A stretch of DNA of 64,000 nucleotides, taken from Manihot esculenta. Taxonomy: Eukaryota; Streptophyta; Magnoliopsida; Malpighiales; Euphorbiaceae. Below, one piece after another: positions 1-12,062 of this stretch (position 1 is the first letter of the stretch; each line of letters starts with the position of its first letter). Both the position numbers and the translations under genes were made by a program. Under the pieces are notes generated by a model. It had not been told where the DNA came from. It saw nothing but the letters and a program-made list of their open reading frames with translations, and did no database searches. The stretch is from positions 3,100,001 through 3,164,000 of the forward strand of contig NC_035167.2 in NCBI RefSeq assembly GCF_001659605.2, read 5' to 3'.

Positions 1-190
1 ACATAATTTTATGTTGAAAATCATCTATGCAGGGACTAACTAGGTGGCAAGTCATTGAGACAATGCAGAGTACAACATCCAATAAATGCAAGGTCTGGCC
101 CTTTTACAAGTTTAAAATGAAATGTAGGTTCTGGAGCACAGCATAAAAGTCATTCAGATATCTCTCTGATTTACAATTTCTTTTTCCTAG

Positions 191-3100
191 GACCGTTGCA
201 GGACTTTTGGAAGCGAGGCATTGCCCCAAGGAATTGTTAGAAAAACATCAGACTTTGAAATTCGGCCTTTATGGAACAATACTGTGAAAGATGTGAGTGT
301 AGTCATCATCACAATACGTAATCTGTGGTAGAAGGAACTTGAAGTGCATCAGATATCTTTCAAATGTTTATGATAATTTCAAGTTTTACAACAATTTGCT
401 ATTGGGTTAATATTGCCGAAGGATCACGCATCTTGTTCATGCAATACGAATCATGGTTGTCTTAATACTGGTATTTGCTGTTGGGTTACAACATATGCTT
501 AGCTGTATCATGTCATTAACCTTGAGTGATATTTGGTGAGGAAAAGTTTTTGCTGAAAAGTCATTTCCCTCAAACTAGTGGAGCCTAGAACTCTAATTTG
601 ATTTACATTTGACTGAAAGCACAGTATAATATTTTCGGTACGGATTTTAGGCTGGTCAGTGTATTTTAAGACTGGAAATGGTGTTTTATGTCCATATGGA
701 TTCAAAGTAAATAAGGCATTAGGATCTGAGAAGTTTGAAGGGGATGTAAGTCTTGGATTAATGAGCGTTCTGCTGGGAAGAAGTAGTGATGTGTATACAG
801 TTTCATGCACTATTCTTATGAAAATTCTCTTTCTATTTCTTATATTGTGTTATTTGGGTGTCAGAACCAGCCAAAGCCTTCCATGAGCTTATTAACACTT
901 GCAGTTGGAATTCAGCAAAAAGAAGTAGTGGACCATATTGTTAAGAAGGTAATTGCCAATCCTCACTATTTGGCTTCAAAAATTTCTCACCATAATTATG
1001 CCTAAAATTTATTGTCTTCTTGCAGTTTCCTTTGAGTGATTTTGTTGTGATGCTTTTTCATTATGATGGTGTTGTTGATAAATGGAGGGATTTGCCATGG
1101 AGTGATCATGTCGTCCATGTGTCGGCGGTAAATCAAACAAAATGGTAAAGTTGATCAACGAAAATGATTCTAATAAATTTTTTGTGTCTGCTATTTTCAT
1201 TCTACCAGCGCATTTGTGTTTGCATGTACTGAAGGAGCACAAATGAAGGCATGCGTATGAATGCAAGCTTCTATTCTTTTCCTTTTGTGCCTACACACTC
1301 ACGTTTCTCGTGGGTTATACAAGCTTATATGTATTTATTATTCTCTCAGCAGAATGTTACTTGGTTGCATAGGTGGTTTGCAAAACGATTTCTGCATCCA
1401 GACATAGTTGCTGAGTATGACTACATATTTCTTTGGGATGAAGACCTTGGAGTTGAAAATTTTAATCCAAGGAGGTAAGCATGTTTAGTGATTCAGAAAT
1501 CATACTGTATTGAGACCTATGAAAAATATGAAGTAAAAAATTTTATGGTCATTTTTTTATTGGTTAGGGAATTCGTTAATTTCCATATACTGTGAATTCT
1601 TAAAAAAAGTTTATGCTAACTACTTGTATTGATTGTTTTAAGGTAATTTTGTTGAGAATGTTATTTGTTTTACTAAAAACCATTGGTAACTAGTTTGTAA
1701 GCTCGGATTCTACAAATAGTAGAAGCTTGGTTTATCTTTCCAACACAAAATATGAGTTTTTTCTCTTCTCAAAATTGTTTTAAACGAAAAATTTTAAACA
1801 TTCTAATGAATATGATCGATAATTCCTTTTCAGATATCTGTCAATTGTTAAGGATGAGGGACTAGAAATATCACAGCCAGCTCTTGATCCTGCCAAATCA
1901 GCTGTGTATCATCCAATTACTGCACATCAACCAAAATCAAGGGTGCACAGGTCAGTCTAAATCAGTGTTTGGGCTCGCCGAAATGGCTGCATATCTTTTT
2001 ACAAACTGGGAGAGATCATCAGATTTGCCATCAATTTTTTTTTTCTTTTTTGCTTTAGTTGAAGAATGTTACAGTTGAATTTTACAAAATATTCGGCTTT
2101 TCATTTGCCTGAATCTTTTAGATGATAGTATTTAGAGTTGTTAACATCTAAGACCTTCATGCTTTCAAGAATCTAATAAAAGACTCAACTACACCATGTT
2201 CTTTTTTATTTTAGCTAGTTTTCCTCATTATCTCTTCACTAAATTTTGTGGATTAGTTTGCTAAACTTGAGCTGATTCTGCTGAAACTTAATTCAATATA
2301 TAATTTGGATTTAGGGGTGTATGGAGAATTGGTGATTGGTACTCTGTCTTATTTATCATTGTAACTAATTATTCTCATAGATTCTCTTTTGCTTGAGTAA
2401 CAAGCGATTCGGATATAGAACTGTGAGTTTGACTTTGACTAGTGTTTACCTTTTAACAGAAGGATGTATAAATTCAAAGGCAGCGGAAGGTGTTACCACA
2501 ACAGCACTTCTCCTCCTTGTGTAGGGTAAATGATGATCAAGTCTTACTACTCTTATTACTCGATGCTTTTATTATGAAACGATTTCGTGTTAATGCCCTT
2601 TCTACTAATTGGAAGAGAGCATTTTGTCACGCCACAAGACCTTTCAACTTGTCAATGTGTGGCACTTGTGAGGTTGTTCTCCCCAAAACCAACACAAGTA
2701 AGCAAAGGTCTTGTGGCGTGACAACTTTCTTTTAATCAACTGTTAACTAAGTATATTGCTGTGACCATGAAACTAAATTCCGTTGCTGCAGTTGGGTGGA
2801 AATGATGGCACCTGTCTTCTCAAGGGCTGCTTGGCGATGCGTATGGTACATGATCCAGGTATAGTTTCTGTGTCATCAAGTCTTTATCATCACATTGGAA
2901 GTATTAGCATTTGACAAAATTACACTCAGCCGCCTATGCTTCCTCTTACCCCTGGAATACTTGTTACACCTCGTGTCTTACATCCATGAGATCCCGGATC
3001 TCTTCAGTTATCAGGTGGGATATGGAATCGCTAATGAATCAAAATATGCCACCTTACTCGGCCATTAGAACATATTTGCAGTTGCACTGTTATATTTACA

Positions 3101-3870
3101 TCATGTATGTCTTTGTAGTTCATAACAATCACTCACCAAAGATCTTTCACTTGTACAGAATGACTTGATCCACGCCTGGGGCCTGGATTACCAGCTTGGC
3201 TATTGTGCACAGGTAACTTCATCAATCTCGTGAACTTCTATGTGATTTGCTGGGCTATAAATGTGATATTTCTACTGTGTTACAGGGTGATCGCACAAAA
3301 AATGTTGGTGTTGTGGATTCTGAATACATTGTTCATCTGGGTCTTCCAACTCTTGGTGTCTTCAATGGAACTGAGGCAAGTCTTTAATGGAATTAGTTCC
3401 ATTCTTCATTCTATTCTATCCATTACTTCCCATTTGTGGTTCATCATTCTCTGCTGAACTTGCTGTTTGTTCAATCAAGCAAAGACATAATGCATAGCGA
3501 CGCTAAACATCTTCTGCATCAAAAATAATAAATTTTCATCTTTGCCACTGCAGGATTCATCAAAGTCCCATATAGTTGATAACAGAGTACAGGTACACTT
3601 GGGTGATTATTTTCTATTCTAGCAAGCCATGTTCTTGTTTCAGTACACATTGCAGCAACAGCAAAATATGTTTTAGAACTAGTTTATTGAGTAATGATCT
3701 TTATACAGGTGAGAATACAGTCCTCCATTGAAATGCAGATCTTCCGTGACAGATGGAAAAATGCAGTAAAGGACGACGAGTGTTGGGTAGATCCATTTCA
3801 ACACTCAGTAAATCATACTAGTAATTCAACTGAGCATCAAATGAAGATTGATGGCCATATTCATACATGA
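191..3870 (+). CDS. DUF707 family protein, 3' part (5' exons outside the window)
   Basis: Ten exons are supported by splice sites and continuous phase: 191-292, 865-948, 1026-1144, 1373-1474, 1834-1950, 2460-2525, 2792-2858, 3159-3212, 3286-3375, 3554-3592, and last exon 3709-3870 ending in TGA (eleven with the last). The peptide carries the family's conserved blocks: PQGIVRKTSDFEIRPLW, the beta-strand block LFHYDGVVDKW, then FLHPDIVAEYDYIFLWDEDLG with its acidic DED cluster, WVEMMAPVFSRAAW and HAWGLDYQLGYCAQG. These resemble a nucleotide-sugar-transferase-like fold with a DxD-type motif. The family is annotated in plants as 'lysine ketoglutarate reductase trans-splicing related', a name with no functional proof, and members are usually type II Golgi-like proteins. 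The N-terminal anchor would lie upstream of the window. The intron after 3375 uses a GC donor. Bases 1-190 look like intron or 5' exon flank. Function is unknown; family assignment is firm. Confidence 0.9.
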
Positions 3871-4352
3871 CAAACAACAAATTCTTGTACAAATCCTCCT
3901 ATACAAGTTTTTTGCAGGGAAACTCTTGAAACAGCTGAGGTCAAGTATATAAATTCTCCAAGGAGATTGAGATTCTGAATCTGTGATTTCCTGGCTGCTG
4001 CTCCATAGCCAATGGTGATTTCAATATGTATGGATGATCTCAGAGAGATGTTGAACAGCCATTGGAAGATTTCTTTTTGTAATTTTATTCTTCATTTTGA
4101 TCTTCTCATCCAAATGAAAAATGGCAGATATGCCTGATGTGAAAGGTTTTTTCCCCCTCTCCCCTTTTAAATTATTGATCTTTTTTTTTTTTTAAATTGT
4201 GTAAATACAAATGAATTTTTTAAGTTCTGTAAATTTTTATTATTATTTATGTTGAGTAACTTCAAATATTTGAATTCATCAAAACATTTACATTTTTAAT
4301 TTTAGTATTAATTTATAAAAAAATTAATACTTAATTTTTATAATATGGAAAA
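3871..4352. other. 3' UTR and AT-rich spacer
   Basis: The first roughly 270 bases are the likely 3' UTR of the DUF707 gene, moderately GC-balanced until about 4150. After that the sequence becomes AT-rich with T runs. The part from about 4290 resembles the arm of the foldback family seen at 60841-61217, into which the next element appears to have inserted. No gene is visible. Confidence 0.6.
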
Positions 4353-4891
4353 GGGAAAATTACTTTGTAGTTCCTAAGGTTTAATGTAATTAACACTTCT
4401 ATCCCTCTATTTTGGCGACCCAACACTTAAGTCCCTCACTTTCTTTTCTGTTCAAATTCGTAGTCCTTCTGTCCAAAATAGCCGTTTAGGACACGTGAAT
4501 TGACAAAATTAACCATCTTCTTCTTTCTACCCTTTCTGCAACTTCTTTAGCCGTTTGGGACACGTGAATTGACAAAATTAACCATTTTCTTCTTCTTCCT
4601 ACCCTTTCTGCAACTTCTTCTTCTTCCTATTCTCTTTTTCTTAGCCGTTTGGGACATGTGAATTGACAAAATTAACCCTCTTCTTCTTCATTGAAAGAAG
4701 GGTATTTTTGAAAAAAATTATCACATCTCACCTTTGACTCTTTGACCAAACGGTTTAAATGAACGGAAAGACTACGAATTTGGACGGAAGAGAAAGTGAG
4801 GGACTTAAGTGTTGGGTCGCCAAAATAGAGAGACAGAAGTGTTAATTACGTTAAACTTTAGGGACTAAAAAGTAATTTTTCCTATGAAAAA
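4344..4891. mobile_element. Foldback MULE-like MITE (element 4353-4882) with 9-bp target duplication
   Basis: The ends form long terminal inverted repeats of more than 100 bp: left arm from 4353 (GGGAAAATTACTTT) and right arm ending at 4882 read as near-identical reverse complements, including the shared stretch TTTTGGCGACCCAACACTT. The 9 bases flanking each end are TATGGAAAA (4344-4352) and TATGAAAAA (4883-4891), 8 of 9 identical. A 9-bp duplication is the hallmark of Mutator-like elements. At 530 bp with no coding capacity it is non-autonomous. The centre holds a three-copy tandem repeat, listed separately. Confidence 0.85.
4482..4680 (+). repeat. Three-copy tandem repeat with G-box cores inside the MITE
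   Basis: The unit begins AGCCGTTTGGGACACGTGAA and repeats at about 4482, 4548 and 4643, with pyrimidine-rich CTTCTTCTT spacers of different length. Copies 1 and 2 contain CACGTG, a canonical G-box core bound by plant bZIP/bHLH factors; copy 3 has CATGTG. Whether it acts on the neighbouring PPR gene, 700 bases downstream, is unknown. Confidence 0.7.
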
Positions 4892-5363
4892 ATTCATTAA
4901 TTGATTTTTTGATTTTAAAAAATAATTAAAATTTTTTTTATGTTCTTACAAATTTAAAAGATAATTTTTTTTATTAATTTTAATTATTACATATTGTAAA
5001 AAAATTTAAAATATTTGAAAAGTTTAATTAATAAATTTTTTAAAAATCTAAAAAATTAAAAAGGAAAGAAATTTTATTATAAAGTTGAAAGGTCAGTTTT
5101 GTTATTACATTACAAAATGATGAAATTGTCCAAATATTGAAAAAATAAAATTTGTCTGACTGAAATTGTAGGCAAGAGCAGGTACTGAAATGTAATTTCA
5201 CAACATTAAGTCCAGACATTGGCACAAAAATCATTTATCTTTTTCACCTAATTTTATTTTCATTTCGATTTAAAACCTCTCTAGGGTTTAAGACTTCAAA
5301 GATCTCCTACGTAGTCTGGTGCTCTTCTCTCTCCTCCTCACAAGAAGGCCTAACCGCCCAAAG
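4892..5363. other. AT-rich spacer and 5' leader of the PPR gene
   Basis: AT-rich DNA up to about 5230. It is followed by a more balanced leader containing CTAGGGTTTAAGAC (5281), close to the telo-box type motif common upstream of plant housekeeping genes. No TATA box could be assigned with confidence. Confidence 0.5.
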
Positions 5364-8300
5364 ATGTCAGTCTACCGCCTTATCCGCCGTTCCACTGCCG
5401 CCGCTGCCACCACCAAATACTATCAGCCTCTAGCTCGAGCTCTCCACTACCTTACAATCTCCCCTACGGGTACCAGCTTCCAGAATTCTGATTCTAATGA
5501 ACTGATATCATCCTTATCCAGCCCCATCTCCTCGACTCCTCTCCTCCCTAAATTCCGCACCTTTGCCTTCTCCTCCGCCGAGGAAGCTGCAGCTGAACGC
5601 CGAAGACGCAAGCGCCGCCTCCGTATTGAACCCCCACTCCACGCCCTTCAGCGTAATCCCAACCCTCCGCCTCGTGACCCCAACGCGCCTCGTCTTCCGG
5701 ACTCCACCAATGCATTAGTGGGCCCGCGACTGAATCTCCACAACCGAGTGCAATCTCTCATTCGCGCATTCGATCTTGATAACGCCTCCCTTCTCGCTCG
5801 CAACGCGGTATACACCAGAACTCGACCCACTGTGTTTACCTGCAACGCTATTATCGCGGCTATGTATCGGGCCAAACGGTATAATGATGCTATTTCGCTA
5901 TTTAAGTACTTCTTTGAACAGCATGATATAGTTCCTAATGTTGTTTCGTATAATAATTTGATCAATGCACATTGTGATGAGGGGAGAGTCGATACTGCAC
6001 TTGAAATTTATAGGCATATTATTGCAAATGCTCCGTTTAGTCCATCACATGTAACTTATAAGCATTTGACTAAGGGGTTGATTGATGCTGGGAGGGTTGA
6101 TGAAGCAGTGGATTTGTTGAGAGAGATGTTGAACAAAGGTCACGGGGCAGATTCTTTGGTCTTTAACAATATAATTAAAGCATTTCTAGACTTGGGAAAT
6201 TTAGATAAGGCAAATGAGTTTTTCAGTGAGTTGACTGAAAGGTGTTTGTGGTATGATGGCACAGTTAATGCAACATTTATGGATTGGTGGTTTAAGCAAG
6301 GGAAGGATAAGGAGGCTATGGAGAATTATAAGTCTTTTATGGATAGGAAATTGAAGATTCCTCCTCCAACTGGAAATGCCCTCTTGGAGGTTCTGCTTAG
6401 GTATGGGAAAAAAGAGGCCGCTGCAGCTTTATTTGAGTCAATGTTAGATAACCATACCCCACCCACCAACCAAGGTGTCAATTCAGAAACTTTTAATATC
6501 ATGGTAAATGGGTGTTTTAAAGAACAGGAGTTTGCTCAAGCAATGGACATGTTTAGGAAGGCAGGGACAAAGCCTGGATCAAAACCTTTTCAAATGGATG
6601 TTGCAGGGTATAATAATATTATAATAAGGTTTTGTGAGAATGAGATGCTATTGGAGGCAGAAAAATTCTTCGCAGAACTATTGTCCAAGTCGTTGTCCCC
6701 TGACGTCACAAGTTATAGAACACTGATTGATGCTTATCTGAAGGTTGAGAAAATTGATGATGCTCTAAGGATGTTGAATAAGATGGTACAAGCAAATTTG
6801 TGGGTGGTGGCAACTTATGCAACAAGGGTGTTTGGTGAGTTGATTAAGAATGGAAAGGCAGTGGATTGTGCACAAATTTTGACTAAAATGGGAAACCGGG
6901 ATCCAAAACCAGACCCCTCCGTTTATGATGTTGTGGTCAGAGGACTCTGTGAAGCAGGTGCATTTGACGCGAGCACAGATATACTGGAGCAAATGATGAG
7001 ATATGCTGTTGGTGTTCCTCCCTCTTTAAAGGAATTTGCAACCGAGGCATATACTACTGCTGGACGTAACCAAGAAATTCAGAGTGTTTTTGATGAAAAT
7101 AGGTGGAGGAACATGTCAGGACCCCCTCATGTGCAAAGGCAACCTCGAATGCCATGGGGTTCTCAAATGTCCAGAGAGCAGCCATTACGGTCACCTTCAT
7201 TGCCTGGACAAGCACCATCAGGTCAACCTCAGATGGCAAGACAGCAGCCATTTGGTCACCACCAAACGGAAGGTCAACTGCTATCAGGATCACATCAAGC
7301 GCCATCAACACAACCATTAGGTTACCATAATACTGCAGGACAGCAGTCATCATCTCATCAAATTGTGGGACAGCCATCAGGGCCTCGTCAAATGGCAGGG
7401 CAACAGCAATCATGGTCTTCGCAAATAGGACAGCAGCCATCACGGTCCTTTGAAAGAGGAGGACAGCCGTCGTGGTCCTTCCAAAGGGGGGAACAGCAGT
7501 CATTAGCATCCCATAGTATTGCAGGACAGCAGACATCTGGACCTCATCAAATGGCATGGCAGCAGTCTTCTTGGCATGCTCAATTTGGAGGACAGCAGCC
7601 TCCATTGTCCTCCCAAAGAAGGGAACAGCAGCCATTAGCATCCCATAACATTGAAAGACAGCAGTCATCTGGACCTCATCAAATGGCAGGGCAGCAGCCT
7701 TCTTGGCATGCTCAACTTGGAGGACAGCAGCCACCATTATCCTCTCAAAGGGGGGAAGAGCAGCCATTAGCATCCCATGGCATTTCAGGACAGCAGTTAT
7801 CTGGACCTCATCAGATAGCAGGGCAGCAGCCTTCTTGGCATGCTCAATATGGAGGACAGCAGCCACCGATATCCTCTCAAAGAGGGGAACAACAGCCGTT
7901 AGCATCCCATAGCATTTCAGGACATCAGTCATTTGGAACTCATCAAATGGCAGGGCAGCGGCCTAGTTGGAATGCTAAATTAGGACAGCAGCCACCATTG
8001 TCCTCTCAAACTGTAGAACAGCAGCCATTAGCGTCCCATGGCATTGCAGGACTGCAGTCATCTGGACCTCATCAAATGGGAGGACAGCATCCTTCATGGC
8101 ATTCTCAATTTGGAGGACAGCAGCCATCACAGTCCTCTCAAATCGGAGGACAGCAGCCATCGTGGTCCTTTCAAATGGGAGAACAGCAGCCCTCGGGAAC
8201 TACATATAACACCAGACATCAGCCATCTGCCTCCATGCAAATGTCAAGACAGGTATCATCTGGAAGCTTGCAAAATCTAGGCACTGTTTATCTTGAGAAA

Positions 8301-9817
8301 TACTTTTAAAAGTAGCTACAAGACTAATTGATTAAAGATATCTCCAAAGTAGTTTATTTGCAAATTTATAAATGACAACTGACAAGGATGGTTATTTTTG
8401 GATAGGGCATTATTTGCGCTGCATGCATGTCAGTAAATCCATATCTCTACCTGTTGCAGAAGGCATACTGGATACTTTCTGTTCTGTTTTGGTGATAACA
8501 TTGTAGCAATATTTTTCGATCTCTTTATTTTTTAAATGAGAATTTTAACAAACTAATGGCATAATTCTCAAGCAAGTAGCTGTTTTTTTTTTTTGTTTTG
8601 TTTTTATTAGTATAATTTCGAAAAGGCTTCACCTATAATCCTGCAGCTTGACCAATGATAAATTGCAATTTCCACATAAGCCCAGTGTTCTGATGATGGT
8701 TTTAAAAGCTCCCATGTGGTTCTACTTTAAAGTGATACTAGATGAGATGAAAAAGTTAAAGTTCATTTGTCCTAATGGAGCATGCGTGTCCAATTTATAT
8801 GTAAAGTTTGAGACCCCAAGACTACAATTTGATTTTAGCCAAATTACTGCTTTAGAATTGCACTTCCCTTCAAGGTTTGAATTTTAATGACTGTTTGCTT
8901 CACAAGAATTAATTATGTTTTTGTGTCAGTTAATAAAGTAGACAGTATAAACCTGGCCTGTTGCTTGAAATTCATTTATGTCTCGTCCTGGCTTACATAC
9001 TTTCCTCCTGCACTTTGCATCCATGAAAGTTTTAAGAGTGATGAACTGTCAAGGCGATGTTGTATACTGGAGCTCAAGGAGAAAGATCAAATGAGTGTTT
9101 TTTCACTATTTTTTTTTTATGTTGGATGCTATTGTGAAGTATTTGCTTCATCTGAAAAAGAGACGCCGAACTGCAAGTGGAAATAGATAACAACCAGAGT
9201 GGACTTATAGGTTCTCTAATCTCTATCTTGTACTCACTTTGTCAATGTATATGGAATCTAACCAATTACCCTTGTGATATGGGTCTTTTCACTTCTTCCC
9301 CCCAAGAGAATAAAAGGATAACAAGGAGAGAAGCCATAAGCAATTATAGAAGTTTGTAAGAACTCACAACAGTTCAGATATCTACATAAGTTGGTGGGAT
9401 GAAATTTTATAGAGGAAGGTATAGCATTAGCGTACTTAATTTAGAGAAAAAAGGTACAGAGGTTACCCACAATCCAAAACCAGTTGCTGGTGTACAGCAA
9501 CTTGAAAGTCTTTGGCAGTGACTCAGTAGTGCCAGAAAATTTTCTTTTTGGGTCTTTTGTATGGTAGTATATGATGAATGATGATTATTTTATGAATAAA
9601 ATTTTTGTTTGTTACTTTAATTTATTATCCTGAACCAAAACCATAATTTCTTGTGAATTACCAGTAGTCCCTGACTAATATTATTTCACTTGTGATTTAG
9701 TTTGATCCCATGGGAGGACGGCAGCCAAATGGACCCTCAGAAATGGCGGAACAGCAATCATCAGAACCCCTTGAATGGCAAGATAACCAACAGCGAGCAG
9801 CAGCCTTGCAAAGTTGA
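5364..9817 (+). CDS. GRP23: GRP23-type pentatricopeptide repeat protein with Gln-rich C-terminal repeats
   Basis: Two exons: 5364-8252 and 9701-9817, giving 1001 residues. The start is the ATG opening MSVYRLIRRS; the frame is open further upstream but without an ATG. Residues 1-60 are Arg/Ser/Ala-rich, suiting an organelle presequence. Residues about 155-550 form a run of PPR helical repeats (for example VVSYNNLINAHCDEGRVDTA and SLVFNNIIKAFLDLGNLDKA). From about 600 the protein is Gln/Ser/Pro-rich with 44-residue repeats containing the W-x(n)-QQ pattern. This order matches Arabidopsis GLUTAMINE-RICH PROTEIN 23, required for early embryogenesis and linked to RNA polymerase II binding and organelle RNA editing. 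The 3' exon is my inference: the donor after CAG at 8252 is in phase 0, and the acceptor at 9700 opens a frame with the same Gln/Trp composition (PNGPSEMAEQQ, EPLEWQDNQQ) ending in TGA. If the intron is retained, the frame instead ends at 8309 after 19 unrelated residues. Confidence 0.9.
7491..8147 (+). repeat. Five tandem 132-bp coding units (44 residues) in the GRP23-type gene
   Basis: Five units follow one another, each of the form EQQPLASHxIxGQQ, SGPHQMAGQQPSWHAQxG, GQQPPLSSQRG. Unit 4 is one codon shorter. Degenerate half-units flank both sides (about 7130-7490 and 8148-8250). Differences between units are scattered, so the array is not freshly expanded. Such arrays commonly differ in copy number between related species. 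Confidence 0.9.
8253..9700 (+). other. Predicted 1.45-kb intron of the GRP23-type gene
   Basis: Donor CAG|GTATCA and acceptor TGATTTAG|TTTGAT. The interval is T-rich with stops in all frames and no recognisable gene. It begins inside the end of the long open frame, so intron retention gives an alternative C-terminus. Confidence 0.7.
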
Positions 9818-11998
9818 TTTGACGGAAATTTCTGCTCTCTCATGGTGCTAACTTTTTTTTTCTTTGGCAATGGAATTACTGAATCATTATTTAGTGCATT
9901 GCGTCTTGAGGTGGCTTCACATCACTGAAGTGCAACAATGAGGGATATCTAGGATTGTGGTTACCATTTTATGAGCATCTATGACATATCTATTTTATAC
10001 GTCCATCCCATACAAAGATACCAATTACTTTTGTATTTTGACACTTCCTATTTGTCATTGATGCATAAATTTTAATGACAAAATTCTCTTTGCGACCATT
10101 GCCAAATACTGAGGCTCCAATATGCTATTGTGTTTTGTAGATACTTGTGTTGCCACCAATGACCTTTGACATTTTAGTATATTATAACAATAGGTGATTT
10201 TCTTTATATAATTTCACTATTCTTGCTTTGTGGAAATGTAGGATCCTTGGAACAATATTAGATAGTTGATTATGTTGCAATTTGAGGTATGAAACTGTAC
10301 TCTTTAGTGTTTCTACGAATCAGTGAAATGAAACAAAATGCCATCAAATCTTTATGATAAGTTGTTATGAGAATTAACCGAGTTTTATGTTAGACGTTAA
10401 TTTTTTGCAATCCTTTTTTTCCCCCAAATTTGAGATGGACTATCTTTTGTCAAGCTTATATGGGTGGAATCTACAACTTTTAGATATTGTTTTTGAATAT
10501 GGTGTTCTATTGTTGAAAAGAGTTTACATAATTAAATTGAAAATTAAAACTTAGTTGGTGAATCAACATTCTGTCTCTTTTCTAAGTTCCAGTAGAGTGG
10601 TAGCAAACCACCATGGTAGTTATCCACAGCTAAAGCAATAGTGGGTAGTGGCAAAGTTTCATGTTTAGTTATTTTCAAATTTTAGTTTGTAGGAGATTAG
10701 TCTATACTATGCTTCTTTAGAAGGTAGTTAAAACTCTAATTGTATTTCAGTTGATAATAAATTAATAAACATTGACGAGAAAAATTTTCAAAAAGTCTAA
10801 ATATTTTAAACTATATTTAAACTCAAGAGATTACAGATTCTGTCTACGGAATTCTACCTAACATAGAGGTGGGCCATTATCTTATATTGCTGTGCTTTAT
10901 ACCATAGGAGATGATGGCGTTGATGTCCATTTTCGTGGTGATCATGAATTATTATTTATTAGTCCCCAGTTAAGATGATTTGGTCTTGCCAACTTTGATG
11001 CTCAAAGTATGTGAGGACGTGTGAGCCACTGTCAGCCTGTATTCAGGCATTTGATGGTAGATGTTTACTTTCCGTGATAATTATATTATTATTATTATTA
11101 TTATTATTATATAAAAGATTTATATATTTAATAAAAAAATTATTCACTTATATATAATAATAGACTTTCCTTGGTTTAATCCTTCAATCATATTTAGTCA
11201 TGGAGAAATATAGTTATTTTTTATATTATTAATTATGAAACAATTTAGTTACAATATCCTTCACCATGTTAATATAATCTTTATTCGCTGTGCTCTCAAA
11301 TTCAAATATTAAATAAAAATATATGTGTGAGCTAAAGATTGTAAAAATCATGATTGTTTTCTTGTCAAATCAACTGAAATCATAAGATGCTCAAGGTAGA
11401 TGGTTAATATGAAAAAACAAAGGATGTGAATGAACTTATATCTAAAAAGTTTAATAATGCTCATAAGATTTAAAGTAACTTTTTTTTAAGAGAAATTATT
11501 TATCTTATTAATTAAAAAACTTGCTCATTAACAATTTTTTAAAGTTTTTAAACATTAGAAAGATAAGAAAATATTTCCTAGAAATATTTTAATTATAAAA
11601 ATAGTTTTTTTGAGCTTATATATTCTGCAATAAAGAAAGAAAACCAAGAATTTTTGCATTATTAAATTAATTTCATTAATTTTCAAAGTATTTGTTAATC
11701 ATAGTTTCAGAATCCTATAGTTAATCTAATAGCACCAGACAACATTCCACATTATACCACTTCAATGGCAAAGTATCAGATCTCAATACCCCATAGTTAA
11801 TTGGGTTACCATGCCATGAATCTATATTTCTTGACCATTAAGGTCTCAAGCCATTCAAATTTCCTCAAGGGTAAAATTCTTCTTGAGGTTTGCCATAATA
11901 TTCTCATTTTAGAAAACTGATTTTGAGAACAGAACTGGAATACAAGAATCATAACTCAGGCTATACAAAATTTTCGACTCTTGGCACATTAAACTTGT
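9818..11998. other. Intergenic, 3' UTR then AT-rich DNA
   Basis: The first few hundred bases are probably the 3' UTR of the PPR gene. The rest is AT-rich with an (ATT)n microsatellite at 11084-11110 and no gene-like frame. Confidence 0.6.
11084..11110. repeat. (ATT)n microsatellite
   Basis: About nine uninterrupted ATT units lie in AT-rich intergenic DNA. Confidence 0.9.
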
Positions 11999-12062
11999 AG
12001 ATCCGAGGCGCATTGGTAGAGCGTCTGACTCCATATCAGAAGGTTGCTTGTTCGATTCTCGA
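11999..12062 (+). pseudogene. tRNA-Trp(CCA) remnant lacking the 3' acceptor strand
   Basis: The stretch keeps the D-arm/A box (GGCGCATTGGTAGAGCG, close to the plant tRNA-Trp GGCGCAATGGTAGCGCG), the anticodon arm CTGACTCCATATCAG with anticodon CCA in its expected place, and the T-arm/B box GGTTGCTTGTTCGATTCTC. The 5' acceptor strand is AGATCCG. After the T-arm, where the closing acceptor strand should lie, the sequence is GAAG followed by 11 A, so the acceptor stem cannot form. It is therefore a broken tRNA copy or the tRNA-derived head of a retroposed element. Both internal promoter boxes look usable. Confidence 0.75.

Noticed and set aside
5319..5363. Upstream extension of the PPR frame as a longer N-terminus
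   Set aside because: The extension begins with GTG, not ATG; nuclear plant genes start at ATG, so 5364 was chosen.
7054..7932. 292-codon open frame on the minus strand across the GRP23 repeat array
   Set aside because: It is the complement of a repetitive Gln/Ser/Pro coding array; its Ala/Val/Met-rich product simply mirrors the repeat and matches no family.
11999..12062. Functional tRNA gene
   Set aside because: The acceptor stem cannot pair because the 3' strand is replaced by an A run.
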